From NCBI RefSeq assembly GCF_012849555.1, contig NZ_CP051685.1, positions 4,278,001-4,342,000 of the forward strand: a stretch of 64,000 bases of DNA. Direction: 5' to 3'. The position numbers were made by a program, and so were the translations under genes. Origin of the DNA: Massilia forsythiae (lineage in GTDB: Bacteria > Pseudomonadota > Gammaproteobacteria > Burkholderiales > Burkholderiaceae_D). This document shows positions 52,701-62,068 of the stretch, in pieces. The notes below the pieces were generated by a model that did no database searches, had not been told where the DNA came from, and worked only from the letters and a program-made list of their open reading frames with translations. How positions within the stretch are numbered: position 1 is the stretch's first letter; each line of letters begins with the position of its first letter.

Positions 52701-53564
52701 TCAGCGCAGGTTGGCCGGCGCTTCCGCATAGAACGTGCGGTAGCTGGCGTAATCGGCGTCGCTGGCGGCGACGAAGGATTGCGGCGTGGCCGCATGCACC
52801 AGTTCCGCGGCGGCCGCCAGCACCTGCCTGCCTTCGGGGTCGAGGTGCATGCCGAGGAAGGCGCGCGCCACCGCGTGCACCTGTTCGGCCGGCACGCGCG
52901 GCGAGGCCATCAGGGCCAGGTCGTTGAAGGGCGCGGAACTCCACAGCACGCGGAAGGACTTGCCCTCGCGGTCGCCCCAGCTGGCGACCAGCTGCGAATT
53001 GGCGCCCACCGCCTTGACCCGGCCCGCGAACAGCTGGGTGAACGCGGCGTCGTGGTTGCCGGCGAACAGCACGCTGACCGGCACGCCGCGGCGCAGCAGC
53101 TGGGCGTAGGTGACCTTGTAGGCGACCAGCGCCTCCGGTCCCGGGAAGCCGACCGCCGATCCGGCCAGGTCCTTGATGTCCTTGATCGGGGAATCGGCCG
53201 GCACCACGATCTGGCCGCGCACCGGCGGCGCGTTGCGGCGTCCGAACACCGTCCACCCCATCTTTTCGCGCTCCGGGCTGAACAAGTGGTTGGTGAAGGC
53301 GAAGTCGACCTCGCGCGCCAGGATGTAGCTGGTGGTGTCGGCCGAGGTGCGTCCGAGCTTCAGGGTCAGGCACACGCCGCTCCTGGCCGACACGTAGCGG
53401 ATGATCGGGTTCCAGAACCCGGCCGATACCTGCAGGTTGTACTGGTTGACGGGCGAAAAATTGTAGCAGGCCGGCGCCGCGGCGAAGGCGGTCGGGGCGG
53501 CGGCCAGGCCGCAGGCGAGCCACAGGGCGCCTCTGGACAGGGCGCGTTGGACGGGGGTGGTCAT
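52701..53564 (-). CDS. PhnD-like periplasmic substrate-binding protein
   Basis: A 287-residue exported binding protein of the phosphate/phosphite/phosphonate (PhnD) class. A signal peptide (residues 1-29, ALWLACGLAAAPTAFA) is followed by the two-lobe fold: SAGFWNPIIRYVS, SYILAREVDFAFTNHLF, ADSPIKDIKDLAGSAVGFPGPEALVAYKVTYAQLLRRG (in parts) and FAGNHDAAFTQLFAGRVKAVGANSQL. No transporter genes are near; it is instead paired with the membrane GGDEF-EAL gene. That pairing suggests a sensory, not uptake, role. The ATG at 53564 is chosen over 53615. Confidence 0.9.
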   Translation of the reverse strand: MTTPVQRALSRGALWLACGLAAAPTAFAAAPACYNFSPVNQYNLQVSAGFWNPIIRYVSARSGVCLTLKLGRTSADTTSYILAREVDFAFTNHLFSPEREKMGWTVFGRRNAPPVRGQIVVPADSPIKDIKDLAGSAVGFPGPEALVAYKVTYAQLLRRGVPVSVLFAGNHDAAFTQLFAGRVKAVGANSQLVASWGDREGKSFRVLWSSAPFNDLALMASPRVPAEQVHAVARAFLGMHLDPEGRQVLAAAAELVHAATPQSFVAASDADYASYRTFYAEAPANLR

Positions 53565-53764
53565 GGTATTGGAAGCGTGAGAGCGGCGCAGGATTGCCGG
53601 GAGGATCGCTACCAATATAGCATATTTCTAAAAGGAAATATTAATTGCCTGTTTGCAGAAAGGCTGGAATTGTTTGCCGAAGCGTCCGGCGTGCGCTATT
53701 TACCACAGTCGGCGCCCGCCGCTGTGGCCACCACAGCCGCCGCAGCGCGAGCGCCGGCGCAGTG

Positions 53765-54286
53765 TCAGCGCGCCAGCCAGTCGGCGCGCAGCAGGCGATG
53801 CAGCGCGACCTGCTCGCCGTGTTGCTCCTCCAGCCCGATGTAGCGCATGCCCAGCTTGTCCATCACACGCCGCGACGCCAGGTTGTCCGGATGGCGGATC
53901 GCGCATACCAGCGGCGCGTCCAGTTCGGCGAAGGCGAAGCGGGCCAGTTCGTGCGCCGCTTCCGAGGCCAGGCCCAGGCCCCAGCGGTCGCGCCGCAGGC
54001 GCCAGCCGATCTCGAGCGGATTGGCGCGCTCGTGGCCGAGGTGCTGCACGCAGCCGGCGCCGACCAGTTCGCCGCTGGCGGCTTCGATGAAGGCCCACCA
54101 GCCGTAGCCCAGCGCGGCCCGGCGCGTCCGTACGCGCGCCACGGAGGCGCGGGTCTCGTCGATGGTTTCGGGACGCCCCAGCAGATAACGCTGGACGTCG
54201 GGATCGCGGTTCATCGCGTGTAGGCCGTCGACGTGGCTGTCGTCGAAGGGTTCGAAGCGCAGGCGCTCGGTGCGCAGGACGGTCAT
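53765..54286 (-). CDS. GNAT acetyltransferase, RimJ/RimL-like
   Basis: A 173-residue acetyltransferase. The N terminus TERLRFEPFDDSHVDGLHAM is typical of the RimJ/RimL class; the acetyl-CoA site reads RRDRWGLGLASEAAHELARFAF, and HPDNLASRRVMDKLGMRYIG closes the fold. The acceptor is unknown (N-terminal or small-molecule amine). The ATG at 54286 is preferred to an upstream one at 54313. Stands alone, 83 bases from the peptide-transporter gene. Confidence 0.9.
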   Translation of the reverse strand: MTVLRTERLRFEPFDDSHVDGLHAMNRDPDVQRYLLGRPETIDETRASVARVRTRRAALGYGWWAFIEAASGELVGAGCVQHLGHERANPLEIGWRLRRDRWGLGLASEAAHELARFAFAELDAPLVCAIRHPDNLASRRVMDKLGMRYIGLEEQHGEQVALHRLLRADWLAR

Positions 54287-54369
54287 GGCGGCTCGCAAAA
54301 GGAAAGGGCGCACCCGCGTGCGCCCTTCGATCTTATTGATGCAATGTCAATTAGTCAATATCGCGACCT

Positions 54370-55893
54370 TCACTGGTGCGCCTGGTGGGTCGCGGTCAGG
54401 CGCCGCACCAGCGGCAGCGCCAGCAGGGCGATCACGGTGCAGGCCAGCGCGCCCAGCCCCAGCTTGTTGAACAGGCTGGTGTAGATCGGCAGCGTCTGCA
54501 CCGGGTCGGTGACGTTGCTGGGCACGCTGGCCAGGTTGGCGACCACGCCGCCCAGGTACTGCGAGATGCCGACCGCGACGTAATAGGCGCCCATCATGAA
54601 GCCGCCCATGCGCTCCGGCACGTAGCGCGCGATCATCGCCAGGCCCAGGCCCGACACCAGCAGTTCGCCCAGCGAATACAGGCCGTAGCCGGCGATCATC
54701 ACCCAGGACGAGGTCAGGCCGTTCACCGCGAAGCTGCCGGCCACGCCGTAGGCGAAGAAACCGAGGGCCACTGAGAAGAAACCGAGTGCGAACTTGGCGG
54801 CGATCGACAAGTCCCTGCCGCTGCGACCCGCTGCCGAATAGAGCCATGCCAGTACCGGGCTCAGGACCATGATCCAGATCGCATTCAGGGCCTGGAATTG
54901 CGCTGGCGACCAGGTCCACAGGTGGGCGCCGAACAGGCGGAAGTCGAGGTCGACGTTGCGCAGCGCAAACAGCGAAAGCGAGGTCGACATCTGCTGGTAG
55001 AAAATGAAGAAGAACACGATCTGCGCGGTCAGCACCAGCGCCGCGGTCAGGCCGGCGCGTTCGCTCGGCGCGCTCTTGCGAATCAGGTGGACGAAGATGC
55101 CGAGCAGGACGATGCCGGCCAGGTAGACGAAGGCGCGCGCCAATGACTGGTATTCCAGGATAACCGCCGCTGCCACGGCGAGGACCACACCGCCGCCGAG
55201 CACGGCCAGCAGCTTGCCGACCTGGAGCGGCTGCGTGTCCGGACGCGAGCCGACGTGGGCGATGGTGGCGCGCAGTAGCATCACGTTCAGCAGCCCCAGC
55301 ACCAGGCCGACGCTGCACACGGCAAAGGCGACGTGCCAGCCCAGTTGGTTGCCGTAGGTGGCGTTCACGTAATCCTTGATCCAGGGCGTGGCGAGCATCG
55401 ACACCGTGGAGCCGACGTTGACCGCCATGTAGTACAGCGTGAAGGCGCTGTCCAGCTTGGAGTCGTCGCCTTCGTAGATCTTGCGCACCAGATTGCCCGC
55501 GTTCGGCTTGAACAGGCCGTTGCCGACCACGACCACGCCGAGGGCGCCGAACACGACCCAGGTGTTTTCGCTCGGCACCGCCATCAGCGCATAGCCGAGC
55601 GCCAGGATCATTGCGCCCAAATAGGTCGTGCGCCGCGTGCCGAGCACCTTGTCGCCGATCCAGCCGCCGATCGCCGGCGCCACGTAGATCAGTGCAGCGG
55701 CCGCGCTCCACACCAGGTTGGCGCGGCTGTCCTCGAAGCCGAGGCGCTGCACCATGAAGTAGACGATCAGCGCCTGCATGCCGTAGTAGCCGAAGCGCTC
55801 CCACAGTTCGATCAGGGCGACGGTGAGGAAGGAGCGCGTCTGCGAGTAGGGCAGGGCGCGCGCGCCGGACAGGGGTGGGATTTCGTTTTTCAT
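54370..55893 (-). CDS. POT/PTR-family proton-peptide symporter
   Basis: A 507-residue transporter with about 14 hydrophobic helices. The proton-coupling motif ExxERFxYYG is present as ELWERFGYYGMQALIVYF (about residue 30), and GGWIGDKVLGTRRT, GNGLFKPNAGNLV and FTLYYMAVNVGS are standard POT motifs. It imports di- and tripeptides with protons (Dtp-like). The ATG at 55893 begins MKNEIPPLSGARALPYSQTR. The 316-bp gap to the next gene (55894-56209) holds no gene; it contains the dyad ATACGG-ATG-CCGTAT at 56111-56125, a possible operator. Confidence 0.94.
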   Translation of the reverse strand: MKNEIPPLSGARALPYSQTRSFLTVALIELWERFGYYGMQALIVYFMVQRLGFEDSRANLVWSAAAALIYVAPAIGGWIGDKVLGTRRTTYLGAMILALGYALMAVPSENTWVVFGALGVVVVGNGLFKPNAGNLVRKIYEGDDSKLDSAFTLYYMAVNVGSTVSMLATPWIKDYVNATYGNQLGWHVAFAVCSVGLVLGLLNVMLLRATIAHVGSRPDTQPLQVGKLLAVLGGGVVLAVAAAVILEYQSLARAFVYLAGIVLLGIFVHLIRKSAPSERAGLTAALVLTAQIVFFFIFYQQMSTSLSLFALRNVDLDFRLFGAHLWTWSPAQFQALNAIWIMVLSPVLAWLYSAAGRSGRDLSIAAKFALGFFSVALGFFAYGVAGSFAVNGLTSSWVMIAGYGLYSLGELLVSGLGLAMIARYVPERMGGFMMGAYYVAVGISQYLGGVVANLASVPSNVTDPVQTLPIYTSLFNKLGLGALACTVIALLALPLVRRLTATHQAHQ

Positions 55894-56209
55894 GACGCTC
55901 CAGGGAATCTTGGACGGGTGCCTGGTAGGCAACCGAGTCGTTCGCGGCGCGGGTGGCGGCCGGCAAGCACCGGATGCTACGCGAGTGGCCGGGTTCGTGC
56001 AATGGCCGGGTTCGGGCGGTCGATACGAAAGCGCGCCTGTACTGACAGGGCGCACGCGGCTTTCCGTGGAGCTTTTTCCGTCTGAAATGGACGTGGATTG
56101 CCGCCATAAAATACGGATGCCGTATCTCATCCACTGTGCGTCATTTAACGCCTGAGCGACCATTCCGCTGGTAGACTGGTGTCACGTCAAACGATGTTGG
56201 GAGGCAGCG

Positions 56210-56539
56210 ATGGCGTGGCTATCACACTTCATACGATATATCGGCATGCTGCGGGATCCCGATCCCCGGTCGAAGCCGGAAACCATCGAAGGCTTGCCGC
56301 CGTTCGCGCTGCGGCAGACGGTCGACGCGCTGGTGCGCGGCGGCTGGGTCAAGACCTTCGAATACGACCAGGCCGACGTCTGGATCGACTACGCGCGCGT
56401 CGATTTGCGCAACGGGCGCGCCAAGCTCAAGCTGGAATGGGACCAGGAAAGCGGCGGCAGCATCGCCGGCCCGCGCGCCGTGCTGGACGCGCTGCGCGTG
56501 CTCGATCCGTGGACGCATTTCCATACGCGGCATTCGTGA
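56210..56539 (+). CDS. Conserved-looking hypothetical protein
   Basis: A 109-residue soluble protein (starts MAWLSHFIRYIGMLRDPDP) with GGAGG nine bases before the ATG. It has alternating strand-like segments (GWVKTFEYDQADVWIDYARVDL, AKLKLEWDQESGGSIAGP) and no catalytic motif. It ends 14 bases before the convergent pseudouridine synthase gene. Family not recognised. Confidence 0.75.
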   Translation: MAWLSHFIRYIGMLRDPDPRSKPETIEGLPPFALRQTVDALVRGGWVKTFEYDQADVWIDYARVDLRNGRAKLKLEWDQESGGSIAGPRAVLDALRVLDPWTHFHTRHS

Positions 56540-56553
56540 CATGGCCGCGCAGA

Positions 56554-57300
56554 TCAAAACCCCTCGTCCGGCCGCAGGTAGCGCCACTGTCCGGCCGGCA
56601 GGTCGCCCAGCTTGACGCGCCCGATGCGCACCCGCTTCAGGCCGATCACCTTGAGGCCGACCATGTCGCACATGCGCCGGATTTGGCGCTTGCGGCCTTC
56701 CTTCAAGGTAAAACTGAGCTGGTCGTCGTTCTGCCAGCGCACCTTGGCCGGCAGCAGCGGCTTGCCGTCCATCCACAGGCCGTGGTTCAGCTTCCTGAGC
56801 TCGGTATCCGGCAGCCGTCCCGGCTTGCTGTACTGCACGCGCACCAGGTATTCCTTGTCGATCGCCGTGTCTTGCCCGATCAATTGCTTGGCGATGCGCC
56901 CGTCCTGGGTCAGCACCAGCAAGCCGGTGGAATCGATGTCGAGGCGGCCGGCCGGCACCAGCGAGCGCAGTTGGGTCGGGTGGAACAGTTCGGCGGACGG
57001 GTCGTCGGCCCAGCGGTTTTCCGGCTTGACCAGCACCACCGCCGGCGTGTAGCCGTCTTCGGCCTGGCCGCTGACGTAGCCGACCGGCTTGTGGACCAGC
57101 ACCGTCACGCGCTTGGACTGCTCGGCGGCGGCCTGGCGCTCGACCGTGATCTTCTGGTGCGGCAGCACCTTGCTGCCCAGTTCCGACACGACCTTGCCGT
57201 CGACCCGGACCCAGCCGCGGGAAATCCATTCATCGGCTTCGCGGCGGGAACTCAGGCCGAGTTCGGACATGCGTTTGGAGAGGCGTACTGGTTCGGTCAT
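56554..57300 (-). CDS. 23S rRNA pseudouridine synthase, RluF/RluB-like
   Basis: A 248-residue enzyme that isomerises a uridine in ribosomal RNA. An S4 RNA-binding domain (VRLSKRMSELGLSSRREADEWI, residues 5-50) precedes the RsuA-type catalytic domain with the essential D121 in GRLDIDSTGLLVLT. The C-terminal EGRKRQIRRMCDMVGLKVIGLKRVRIGRVKLGDLPAGQWRYL (in parts) is closest in style to RluF. Which uridine is modified cannot be told from sequence alone. Confidence 0.9.
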   Translation of the reverse strand: MTEPVRLSKRMSELGLSSRREADEWISRGWVRVDGKVVSELGSKVLPHQKITVERQAAAEQSKRVTVLVHKPVGYVSGQAEDGYTPAVVLVKPENRWADDPSAELFHPTQLRSLVPAGRLDIDSTGLLVLTQDGRIAKQLIGQDTAIDKEYLVRVQYSKPGRLPDTELRKLNHGLWMDGKPLLPAKVRWQNDDQLSFTLKEGRKRQIRRMCDMVGLKVIGLKRVRIGRVKLGDLPAGQWRYLRPDEGF

Positions 57301-57311
57301 GGTTGGTGATT

Positions 57312-57355
57312 TCTAAAGCGAGTCTAAAGCGAGTCTAAAGCGAGTCTAAAGCGAG
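57312..57355. repeat. Four 11-bp tandem repeats
   Basis: TCTAAAGCGAG is repeated four times without change (57312-57355), starting 11 bases before the ATG of the minus-strand pseudouridine synthase gene. On the minus strand it forms the leader CTCGCTTTAGA x4. Copy number may vary between strains. Confidence 0.95.
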
Positions 57356-57393
57356 ATGCGGGATTGCGTCGTTTTTGAGAGGCACAACATGCA

Positions 57394-57519
57394 CGTCGTC
57401 CCCGCGCAGGCGGGGACCCATACAGAGCATCTGGATTCGTTCCGCCAGAACCGCCTCGGCGTGTTTGAGTCCACGATGTTGCAAGCTCACCATGGGTCCC
57501 CGCCTGCGCGGGGACGACG
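57394..57519. repeat. Perfect 28-bp inverted repeat pair (CCCCGCGCAGGCGGGG family)
   Basis: The 28-mer at 57394-57421 and its exact reverse complement at 57492-57519 are 70 bases apart. The left arm is identical to 49573-49600. The right arm ends four bases before the glnD stop codon. Each arm is itself palindromic in its core, as in REP/BIME elements. Confidence 0.9.
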
Positions 57520-57523
57520 GCGG

Positions 57524-60145
57524 CTAGATTTTCAGGGCATCCAGCAACTCGGTTTCCAGCTGCACCTGCGTCCTCTGGTTGGTCAGCGCCGGGCCGTCGA
57601 TCAGGAACACGTCCTCGACCCGTTCGCCCAGCGTCATCACCTTCGCCGTGTGCAGGTTGATGCGGTAGCGCGCCAGCACGCTGGCGATCGCGTACAGCAG
57701 GCCGTTGCGGTCGTTGGCGGCGATCGAGAGCAGCCAGAACTGGCCGCGCTCGTCCGGGCGCAGGTCCACCGTCGGCGTCAGCGGGAAGGTGCGCGACATG
57801 CGCGACAGGCGCCCGCGCAGCGGCGCCGCCAGAGCTTCCTGGCGCAGCAGCACCGCGCACAGCTCGTGCTCGATCAGGTTGATGATGTCGCGGTAGCTGC
57901 CGGCGAAGTGTTCGTCGGTGATGAGGAAGGTGTCGAGCGCGTAGCCGTCCTTGGTGGTGTGGATCTTGGCGTCGATGATCGAGAAGTTCTTGCGCTCGAA
58001 ATAGCCGCAGATGCGCGCGAACAGGTCGGGCTGGTCCTTCACGTACACCGTCACCTGCAAGCCTTCGCCGATCGGCGCCAGGCGCGATTTCACCACCGGC
58101 GTGTCGCGCCCGAGCTTGTCGTGCAGGCTGCGCGTCTGCCAGGCGATGTCGGAGGCGTCGTGGCGCAGGAAGTAGGCCATGTCGAGCTGCTTCCACAGCG
58201 CCTGGTGCGCATCCGGCGCCAGGCCGAACAGGCGCAGCGTGGCCAGCGCCTCCTGCTGGCGCGCGCGCAGTTCGCGGTCGGCCGAGGGCGGCTCGCCGCC
58301 CAGCACGCGCAAGGTCACCTTGTACAGGTCTTCCAGCAGCTTGGCCTTCCAGGCGTTCCATACCTTGGGACTGGTGCCGCGGATGTCGGCCACGGTCAGC
58401 AGGTAGAGCGCGGTCAGGTGGCGCTCGTCGCCCACCAGTTTCGCGAAGGCGGCGATCACGTCCGGGTCGGACAGGTCCTGCTTTTGCGCCACCTGCGACA
58501 TGGTGAGGTGCTGTTCGACCAGGAACACCACCAGCTGGGTGTCTTCCTCGGCGATCGCATGGTCGCGGCAGAATTCCAGCACGTCCTGCTTGCCCAGTTC
58601 CGAGTGGTCGCCGCCGCGGCCCTTGGCGATGTCGTGGAACAGCGCCGCCACGTACAGCAGCCAGCGGTCGCGGAAATTCGCGATCAATTGGCTGCAGAAC
58701 GGGTACTCGTGCGCGTGTTCGCTCATGGTGAAGCGGCGCATGTTACGCACCACCATCATGATGTGCTGGTCCACGGTGTACACGTGGAACAGGTCGTGCT
58801 GCATCTGGCCGATGATGCGGCGGAAGTTAGGCAGGTAGCGCCCCAGCACGCCCATGTCGTTCATGCGCCGCAGCGCGTGCACCAGGCCGCTGGGCGCCTG
58901 CAGCACGCGCAGGAACAGCGCGCGGTGGCGCGGCTCGTGGCGGAAGGCGTCGTCGATCAGCGTGCGCGCGTGCCACAGCGCGCGCATGGTGCGCGCCGTC
59001 ATGCCGCGGATTTCCGGGTGTTCGGTCATCACCACGAAGATTTCCAGCACCGCCGCCGGGCAGGTGTCGAAGGTGTCTTCGCTGACGATGTCGATGAAGC
59101 CGTTGACCTCGTTGAAGCGCGGGTTCAGTGGCTTGGGCACCGAGGGTTGCGGAAACAGCTGGGCCTCGATGTTCTGCAGCAGGATCGTGTTCAGCTGGGT
59201 CACCGCCTTGGCCGCCCAGTAGTAGCGCTGCATCAGGTATTCGCTGGCGCGGCGCGCCTCCAGGCCGTGGCCGGTCGAGGTGAGGCCGAAGGTCTCGGCG
59301 ATCGCGGTCTGGACGTCGAACACCAGGCGGTCTTCGCGCCGGCGCGTCTGCAGGTGCAGGCGCACGCGGATATCCTTGAACGCGCGCTCCTTTTCCATCA
59401 GCTGGCGCGCTTCCTCGCGCGTGATCAGGCCGCGCACCGCCAGCTGGCTCCAGGAACTGGCCAGGCCGGCGGCCTTGGCCACCCACAGGATGACCTGCAG
59501 GTCGCGCAGCGCGCCCGGGCTTTCCTTGACGTTGGGCTCCAGGCTGAACGGCGTGAATTCGTACTTGGCGTGGCGCAGCCGCATCTCGGCGGTCTTGGCG
59601 TGGAAAAAGGTCTGCGCATCCATCGCCGCGTCGTAGCGGCGCTGCAGCTCGGCGAACAGGGGTGCGCTGCCGGTCACCAGGCGCGCTTCCAGCAGGCTGG
59701 TCTGCACCGTGATGTCGGCCGCCGACTCGGTCAGGCATTCGTCCACGGTGCGGATGCTGTGGCCGATTTCCAGGCCCAGGTCCCACAGCAGCTGGACGAA
59801 GGCTTCCAGCTGCTGCTGCGCGTGCGGGTCGGCCGGGCGCGCCAGCAGGATCAGCAGGTCGACGTCGGAGTAGGGAAACAGTTCGCCGCGGCCGTAGCCG
59901 CCGACGCCGACCAGCGCCGCATCCGGCGGCAGGGCGGCGGCGTGCCAGGCGTCGGTGAGTACCCCGTCGACGCTCTGGCGCAGCGCGCGCAGCAGCTTTT
60001 CCGGCTTGCCGTCCTTGCGGAACTCGGCGATGAGCAGTTCGCGCTCGGCCTTCAGGCGCTGCTTCAGTTGCAGCGGCTGCAGTTGCGCCGGCTGGGCTGC
60101 GGGTGCGGTGTCGTGGCCGGACTGGCCGCTGGCGGTGCTGGTCAT
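57524..60145 (-). CDS. glnD: PII uridylyltransferase/uridylyl-removing enzyme
   Basis: GlnD senses glutamine and adds or removes UMP on PII proteins to control nitrogen metabolism. At 873 residues it has the full four-domain plan: nucleotidyltransferase (GVGGYGRGELFPYSDVDLLIL), a helical region with SLEPNVKESPGALRDL, an HD hydrolase domain (LLYVAALFHDIAKGRGGDHS) and two C-terminal ACT domains (VTVYVKDQPDLFARICGYF and WLLSIAANDRNGLLYAIASVL). It follows map by 31 bases on the same strand, the conserved order opposite rpsB. Confidence 0.97.
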   Translation of the reverse strand: MTSTASGQSGHDTAPAAQPAQLQPLQLKQRLKAERELLIAEFRKDGKPEKLLRALRQSVDGVLTDAWHAAALPPDAALVGVGGYGRGELFPYSDVDLLILLARPADPHAQQQLEAFVQLLWDLGLEIGHSIRTVDECLTESAADITVQTSLLEARLVTGSAPLFAELQRRYDAAMDAQTFFHAKTAEMRLRHAKYEFTPFSLEPNVKESPGALRDLQVILWVAKAAGLASSWSQLAVRGLITREEARQLMEKERAFKDIRVRLHLQTRRREDRLVFDVQTAIAETFGLTSTGHGLEARRASEYLMQRYYWAAKAVTQLNTILLQNIEAQLFPQPSVPKPLNPRFNEVNGFIDIVSEDTFDTCPAAVLEIFVVMTEHPEIRGMTARTMRALWHARTLIDDAFRHEPRHRALFLRVLQAPSGLVHALRRMNDMGVLGRYLPNFRRIIGQMQHDLFHVYTVDQHIMMVVRNMRRFTMSEHAHEYPFCSQLIANFRDRWLLYVAALFHDIAKGRGGDHSELGKQDVLEFCRDHAIAEEDTQLVVFLVEQHLTMSQVAQKQDLSDPDVIAAFAKLVGDERHLTALYLLTVADIRGTSPKVWNAWKAKLLEDLYKVTLRVLGGEPPSADRELRARQQEALATLRLFGLAPDAHQALWKQLDMAYFLRHDASDIAWQTRSLHDKLGRDTPVVKSRLAPIGEGLQVTVYVKDQPDLFARICGYFERKNFSIIDAKIHTTKDGYALDTFLITDEHFAGSYRDIINLIEHELCAVLLRQEALAAPLRGRLSRMSRTFPLTPTVDLRPDERGQFWLLSIAANDRNGLLYAIASVLARYRINLHTAKVMTLGERVEDVFLIDGPALTNQRTQVQLETELLDALKI

Positions 60146-60176
60146 GGCGTCGTTACGGAAAGGATGGGCCGGCCGC

Positions 60177-61016
60177 TCAGGCGGGGACGGCGTTGGCGGC
60201 GGCGTCTTGCTGCTTGCGCACGATGGCCGGCGGCGGCGGGGTGCCGGCCGAGGTGGTCAGCACCTCGTAGCCGGTCTCGGTCACCAGGATCATGTGTTCC
60301 CACTGGGCCGACAGGCTGCGGTCCTTGGTCTTGACGGTCCAGCCGTCCGGCATTACGCGCAGTTCGGCGCGGCCGGCGTTGATCATCGGCTCGATGGTGA
60401 AGATCATGCCCGGCAGCATTTCCTCGCCGGTACCGGGGGAGCCGTAGTGCAGCACCTGCGGCTCTTCGTGGAACACCTTGCCGATGCCGTGGCCGCAGAA
60501 CTCGCGCACCACGCCGTAGCCGGCCGCGCGCGCATGCTGCTGGATGGCATGGCCGATGTCGCCCAGGCGCCCGCCCGGCCGCACCTGCTCGATGCCCAGC
60601 CACATGCACTCGTAGGTGATGTCGGACAGGCGGCGCGCCAGCTTGGACGGTTCGCCGACGAAGAACATGCGGCTGTTGTCGCCGTGGTAGCCCTCCTTGG
60701 TGATCACGGTCACGTCGATGTTGACCGTGTCGCCGTTCTTCAGCGCCTTGTCGCCCGGGATGCCGTGGCAGATCACGTCGTTGACCGAGGTGCACACCGA
60801 TTTCGGGAACGGGGTGTACCCGGGCGGCGCGTAGTTGAGCGGCGCCGGCACCGTGCCTTGCACATTCACCATGTATTCATGGCACAGGCGATCCAGTTCG
60901 CCGGTGGTCACGCCGGGTTTCACGAAAGGCGTGATGTAGTCGAGCACTTCGGCGCCCAGGCGGCCGGCGATGCGCATGCCTTCGATGTCTTCCTGGGTCT
61001 TGATGGAGATGGTCAT
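60177..61016 (-). CDS. map: Methionine aminopeptidase, type I
   Basis: Removes the first methionine from new proteins. The 279-residue protein has the metal-ligand set in VNIDVTVI, GDNSRMFFVG, CGHGIGKVFHEEPQ, FTIEPMI and QWEHMILVTE. The C-terminal tail (TPPPPAIVRKQQDAAANAVPA) is an unstructured extension. Divergent from rpsB, with 270 bases between, the classic proteobacterial arrangement. Confidence 0.97.
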   Translation of the reverse strand: MTISIKTQEDIEGMRIAGRLGAEVLDYITPFVKPGVTTGELDRLCHEYMVNVQGTVPAPLNYAPPGYTPFPKSVCTSVNDVICHGIPGDKALKNGDTVNIDVTVITKEGYHGDNSRMFFVGEPSKLARRLSDITYECMWLGIEQVRPGGRLGDIGHAIQQHARAAGYGVVREFCGHGIGKVFHEEPQVLHYGSPGTGEEMLPGMIFTIEPMINAGRAELRVMPDGWTVKTKDRSLSAQWEHMILVTETGYEVLTTSAGTPPPPAIVRKQQDAAANAVPA

Positions 61017-61123
61017 GGTTGGTGTTCCTGTGCTGCAATCGATGATCCGGCCATTATATGCGATCGATATGGGATGAATAAGGCCCCGGCGCGGGCGGGG
61101 GCGGGGCGCGCAGCCGTGCGCAC

Positions 61124-61152
61124 TTGATATCGCGCCCGATTCCCGCTAGAAT
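61124..61152 (+). promoter_or_regulatory. Sigma70 promoter of rpsB-tsf
   Basis: TTGATA (61124-61129) and TAGAAT (61147-61152) are separated by the ideal 17 bases. Transcription would begin near 61159, leaving an untranslated leader of about 127 bases before rpsB. Confidence 0.75.
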
Positions 61153-61217
61153 CTCGGGTTGCTCGTACCCGTATCGGGCAATGTTGTAAAAACCAACTTT
61201 TTATCAAATCGCGAAGT

Positions 61218-61255
61218 CGGCCGACAAGGGTGCCCGGAAACGGGTGTACCGGCCG
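61218..61255 (+). promoter_or_regulatory. Structured rpsB leader hairpin (candidate S2 autoregulatory site)
   Basis: In the long rpsB leader CGGCCG (61218-61223) pairs with CGGCCG (61250-61255), enclosing an inner stem CCCG-GAAA-CGGG (61233-61244) capped by a GNRA tetraloop. The position and two-stem form fit a ribosomal protein S2 feedback site. Inferred from pairing only. Confidence 0.5.
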
Positions 61256-61285
61256 TCGTTCAAGAATGTAACCCTGGAGAATTTT

Positions 61286-62032
61286 ATGTCCGTCACTATG
61301 CGTGAAATGCTGGAAGCCGGTGTCCACTTCGGCCACCAGACCCGTTTCTGGAACCCGAAAATGGCCCCGTTCATCTTCGGTCATCGCAACAAGATCCACA
61401 TCATCAACCTGGAAAAGACCATGGCGATGTACCAGGATGCGATGAAGACCATCAAGCAGATCTCGGCCAACCGCGGCACCATCCTGCTGGTCGGCACCAA
61501 GCGCCAGGCGCGCGACATCATCGCCGCCGAAGCGCAGCGCGCGGGCGTGCCGTACGTCGACCAGCGTTGGCTGGGCGGCATGCTGACCAACTTCAAGACC
61601 ATCAAGACCTCGATCAAGCGCCTGAAGGACATGGAAGCGCAAGTCGAAGACGGTTCGGTCGAGAAGATGTCGAAGAAAGAAGCGCTGATGTTCTCGCGCG
61701 AAATGGAAAAGCTGCAGAAGTCGATCGGCGGCATCAAGGACCTGGGCGGCGTGCCGGACGCGATCTTCGTGGTCGACGTCGGCTACCACAAGGGTGCCAT
61801 CACCGAAGCCGGCAAGCTGGGCATCCCGGTCATCGGCGTGGTCGACACCAACCACTCGCCGGAAGGCGTCACCCACGTGATCCCGGGTAACGACGACTCG
61901 TCCAAGGCCATCACCCTGTACGCACGCGGCGTCGCCGATGCGATCCTGGAAGGCCGTGCCAACGCCACCAACGAAGTCGCCGAGATGGTCAAGTCGGCCG
62001 ACGACTTCGTCGAAGTGTCCGAGCAAGCATAA
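61286..62032 (+). CDS. rpsB: 30S ribosomal protein S2
   Basis: The 248-residue small-subunit protein S2 with its standard start [26 protein letters not shown] (shortened), [32 protein letters not shown] and the C-terminal [20 protein letters not shown] (in parts). The ATG at 61286 follows GGAGA. First gene of the rpsB-tsf operon. Confidence 0.98.
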   Translation: MSVTMREMLEAGVHFGHQTRFWNPKMAPFIFGHRNKIHIINLEKTMAMYQDAMKTIKQISANRGTILLVGTKRQARDIIAAEAQRAGVPYVDQRWLGGMLTNFKTIKTSIKRLKDMEAQVEDGSVEKMSKKEALMFSREMEKLQKSIGGIKDLGGVPDAIFVVDVGYHKGAITEAGKLGIPVIGVVDTNHSPEGVTHVIPGNDDSSKAITLYARGVADAILEGRANATNEVAEMVKSADDFVEVSEQA

Positions 62033-62068
62033 TTCCAGAGGCGGGCCACGGCCCGCCGCGGGACCGGA

